Positions 6,227-6,856 of a stretch of 6,856 bases of DNA are shown one piece after another (the stretch's first letter is position 1; each line of letters begins with the position of its first letter). The translations under genes were made by a program, and so were the position numbers. The notes under the pieces are model-generated. The model searched no databases. It was not told the origin of the DNA and saw nothing but the letters and a program-made list of their open reading frames with translations. Source of the DNA: Ktedonobacterales bacterium (GTDB lineage: Bacteria; Chloroflexota; Ktedonobacteria; Ktedonobacterales; JADMIN01). The DNA is taken from contig JAICKD010000173.1 in the NCBI GenBank assembly GCA_025928125.1, positions 1-6,856 of the forward strand, in the 5' to 3' direction.

Positions 6227-6240
6227 CCCTCAGCTCAGGG
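6227..6240. promoter_or_regulatory. imperfect 14-bp dyad, possible operator
   Basis: The sequence CCCTCAGCTCAGGG is symmetric at 12 of 14 positions (CCCT and AGGG arms around AGCT, with one mismatched pair). It lies in the non-coding gap, downstream of the weak promoter candidate and about 70 bases before the SIS gene start, a usual place for a repressor site. It does not resemble the GTnTAnAC core known for many HutC-type operators, so assignment to the neighbouring regulator is speculative. Confidence 0.2.
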
Positions 6241-6260
6241 AGCGAGCTGTGTCTCAGAAC

Positions 6261-6289
6261 GATATAGAGTGCGATCTACTCGATGTCGG
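6261..6289 (-). promoter_or_regulatory. possible sigma70-type promoter upstream of the SIS/ABC operon
   Basis: In the gap between the regulator and the first SIS gene, the minus strand carries CCGACA (6289-6284; 4 of 6 matches to TTGACA), a 17-base spacer and TATATC (6266-6261; 4 of 6 to TATAAT). The spacing is ideal, but both hexamers are weak. If real, it would start the transporter operon about 95 bases before its first start codon. Read-through from the regulator gene is an equal possibility. Confidence 0.25.
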
Positions 6290-6305
6290 TTACTGTGGCT
6301 GACCG

Positions 6306-6856
6306 CTACTCCCGCCGACTGGCGCGCACAACGAGCTGCACCTGATAGCGGTCTCCACGCATGATCGAGGTGACATACTCGAATAGCTCGCGCTTCTGGT
6401 CGTAGGTCAGCCGCTCGACATGGAAGCCGCATGCGCCATCGGACATGTTCAGCAGGCGGGCATCATCGCCAGTAACGGCGGTCACAGAAAACGTCTCGTG
6501 CGCCTCGATTGGCTGGACGCCGTACACCTCATCGAGGTGTTTGTACAGCGATTGCCCGGTGAGGTCGGCCTGTTCAAGTCCAGGGAATCGCGCGCTCGGC
6601 AGATAGGCGATCTGGATGCCGATAGGGGCTTCATCGGCATAGCGGAGCCGATGGATGACAACGACGGGATCACCCGCTTCGACATGCAGCCGCTCTGCCA
6701 TCTCGGGCGACGCGAGTTCGCAGCGGATGCTCAACACACGAGCGCCCGGTCGCATCCCCAGCACCGCCATCTCGTCGCTAAACGAAGTCAGTCCGCGCGC
6801 CCCCGCCGTGATGACCGGGCTACGCACGAACGACCCGCGCCCACGTTCGCGCACGA
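6306..6856 (-). CDS. GntR/HutC-family transcriptional regulator with UTRA domain (5' part missing)
   Basis: Sugar-responsive DNA-binding repressor, probably local regulator of this cluster. The reading frame stays open to the window edge. About 183 residues are visible, and roughly 60 N-terminal residues carrying most of the winged helix-turn-helix lie outside. The first visible residues, VRERGRGSFV, match the wing that ends GntR DNA-binding domains (usually GxGTFV), so the first codon (GTG) is an internal Val, not a start. The rest is a UTRA ligand-binding fold: TSFSDEM, GMRPGARVLS, RLRYADEAPIGIQIAYLP, a SLYKHLDEVYGVQP segment, then ETFSVTAVTGDDARLL and the end strand RGDRYQVQLV. In the HutC subfamily such domains bind small effectors, often sugar phosphates (GlcN-6-P or GlcNAc-6-P in NagR/YvoA and DasR); the effector here is inferred from the neighbours. 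It ends in TAG, 147 bp before the start of the SIS gene, on the same strand. Family assignment is secure; effector and targets are not known. Confidence 0.93.
   Translation of the reverse strand, partial: VRERGRGSFVRSPVITAGARGLTSFSDEMAVLGMRPGARVLSIRCELASPEMAERLHVEAGDPVVVIHRLRYADEAPIGIQIAYLPSARFPGLEQADLTGQSLYKHLDEVYGVQPIEAHETFSVTAVTGDDARLLNMSDGACGFHVERLTYDQKRELFEYVTSIMRGDRYQVQLVVRASRRE

Noticed and set aside
1..6856. CRISPR arrays, tRNA or rRNA genes, insertion sequences, integrase sites
   Set aside because: No spaced repeats, no RNA-gene-like stretches, no transposase-like frames and no terminal inverted repeats were seen; the window is nearly fully used by one operon.

Overview
This 6.9 kb window holds one tightly packed minus-strand gene cluster that looks like an amino-sugar (GlcNAc, chitobiose or MurNAc type) uptake and catabolism operon. 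In transcription order, from high to low coordinates, it contains: the C-terminal part of a GntR/HutC-type regulator with a UTRA ligand domain (cut by the window end); a UPF0309-type SIS-domain sugar-phosphate protein; a lipoprotein sugar-binding protein of a CUT1 ABC transporter; its two membrane permeases (MalF-like, then MalG-like); a ROK-family sugar kinase; and a GlmS-isomerase-like SIS protein (NagB-II/AgaS type), whose stop codon lies 3 bases from the window start. All seven genes are on the same strand. The longest gap between stop and start is about 147 bp, so no stretch over 300 bp is free of genes.

Proposed division of labour (inference from families and order): the lipoprotein captures the sugar outside the cell, and the two permeases import it using an ATPase encoded elsewhere (none is present here, as is common for CUT1 systems that share an MsiK-type ATPase). 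The ROK kinase phosphorylates the sugar, and the two SIS proteins isomerise, deaminate or otherwise process the sugar phosphate. The regulator probably senses a phosphorylated sugar through its UTRA domain. No NagA deacetylase or NagB-I deaminase is in the window, so the exact substrate is open.

Organism: the DNA is fairly GC-rich (estimated by eye at about 60%, not counted). The lipoprotein has a standard bacterial lipobox, and ribosome-binding sites of GAGGAGG type are clear. The gene set and protein style fit Chloroflexota (Ktedonobacteria-like) or possibly an actinomycete-like bacterium; this is a weak guess from protein style only.

Beyond the ordinary operon, the points worth a look are: a run of 9-bp repeats that adds Thr-Pro-His units to the N-terminus of the terminal SIS protein; a ROK kinase that has lost the family's zinc motif and ExGH residues; two mutually exclusive hairpins plus a 23-codon mini-ORF with an ATGA overlap between the binding protein and the first permease; altered residues in the phosphate-binding loop of the UPF0309 protein; and small dyads in the gaps upstream of the first SIS gene and of the binding protein. 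Nothing here is clearly a new kind of system.
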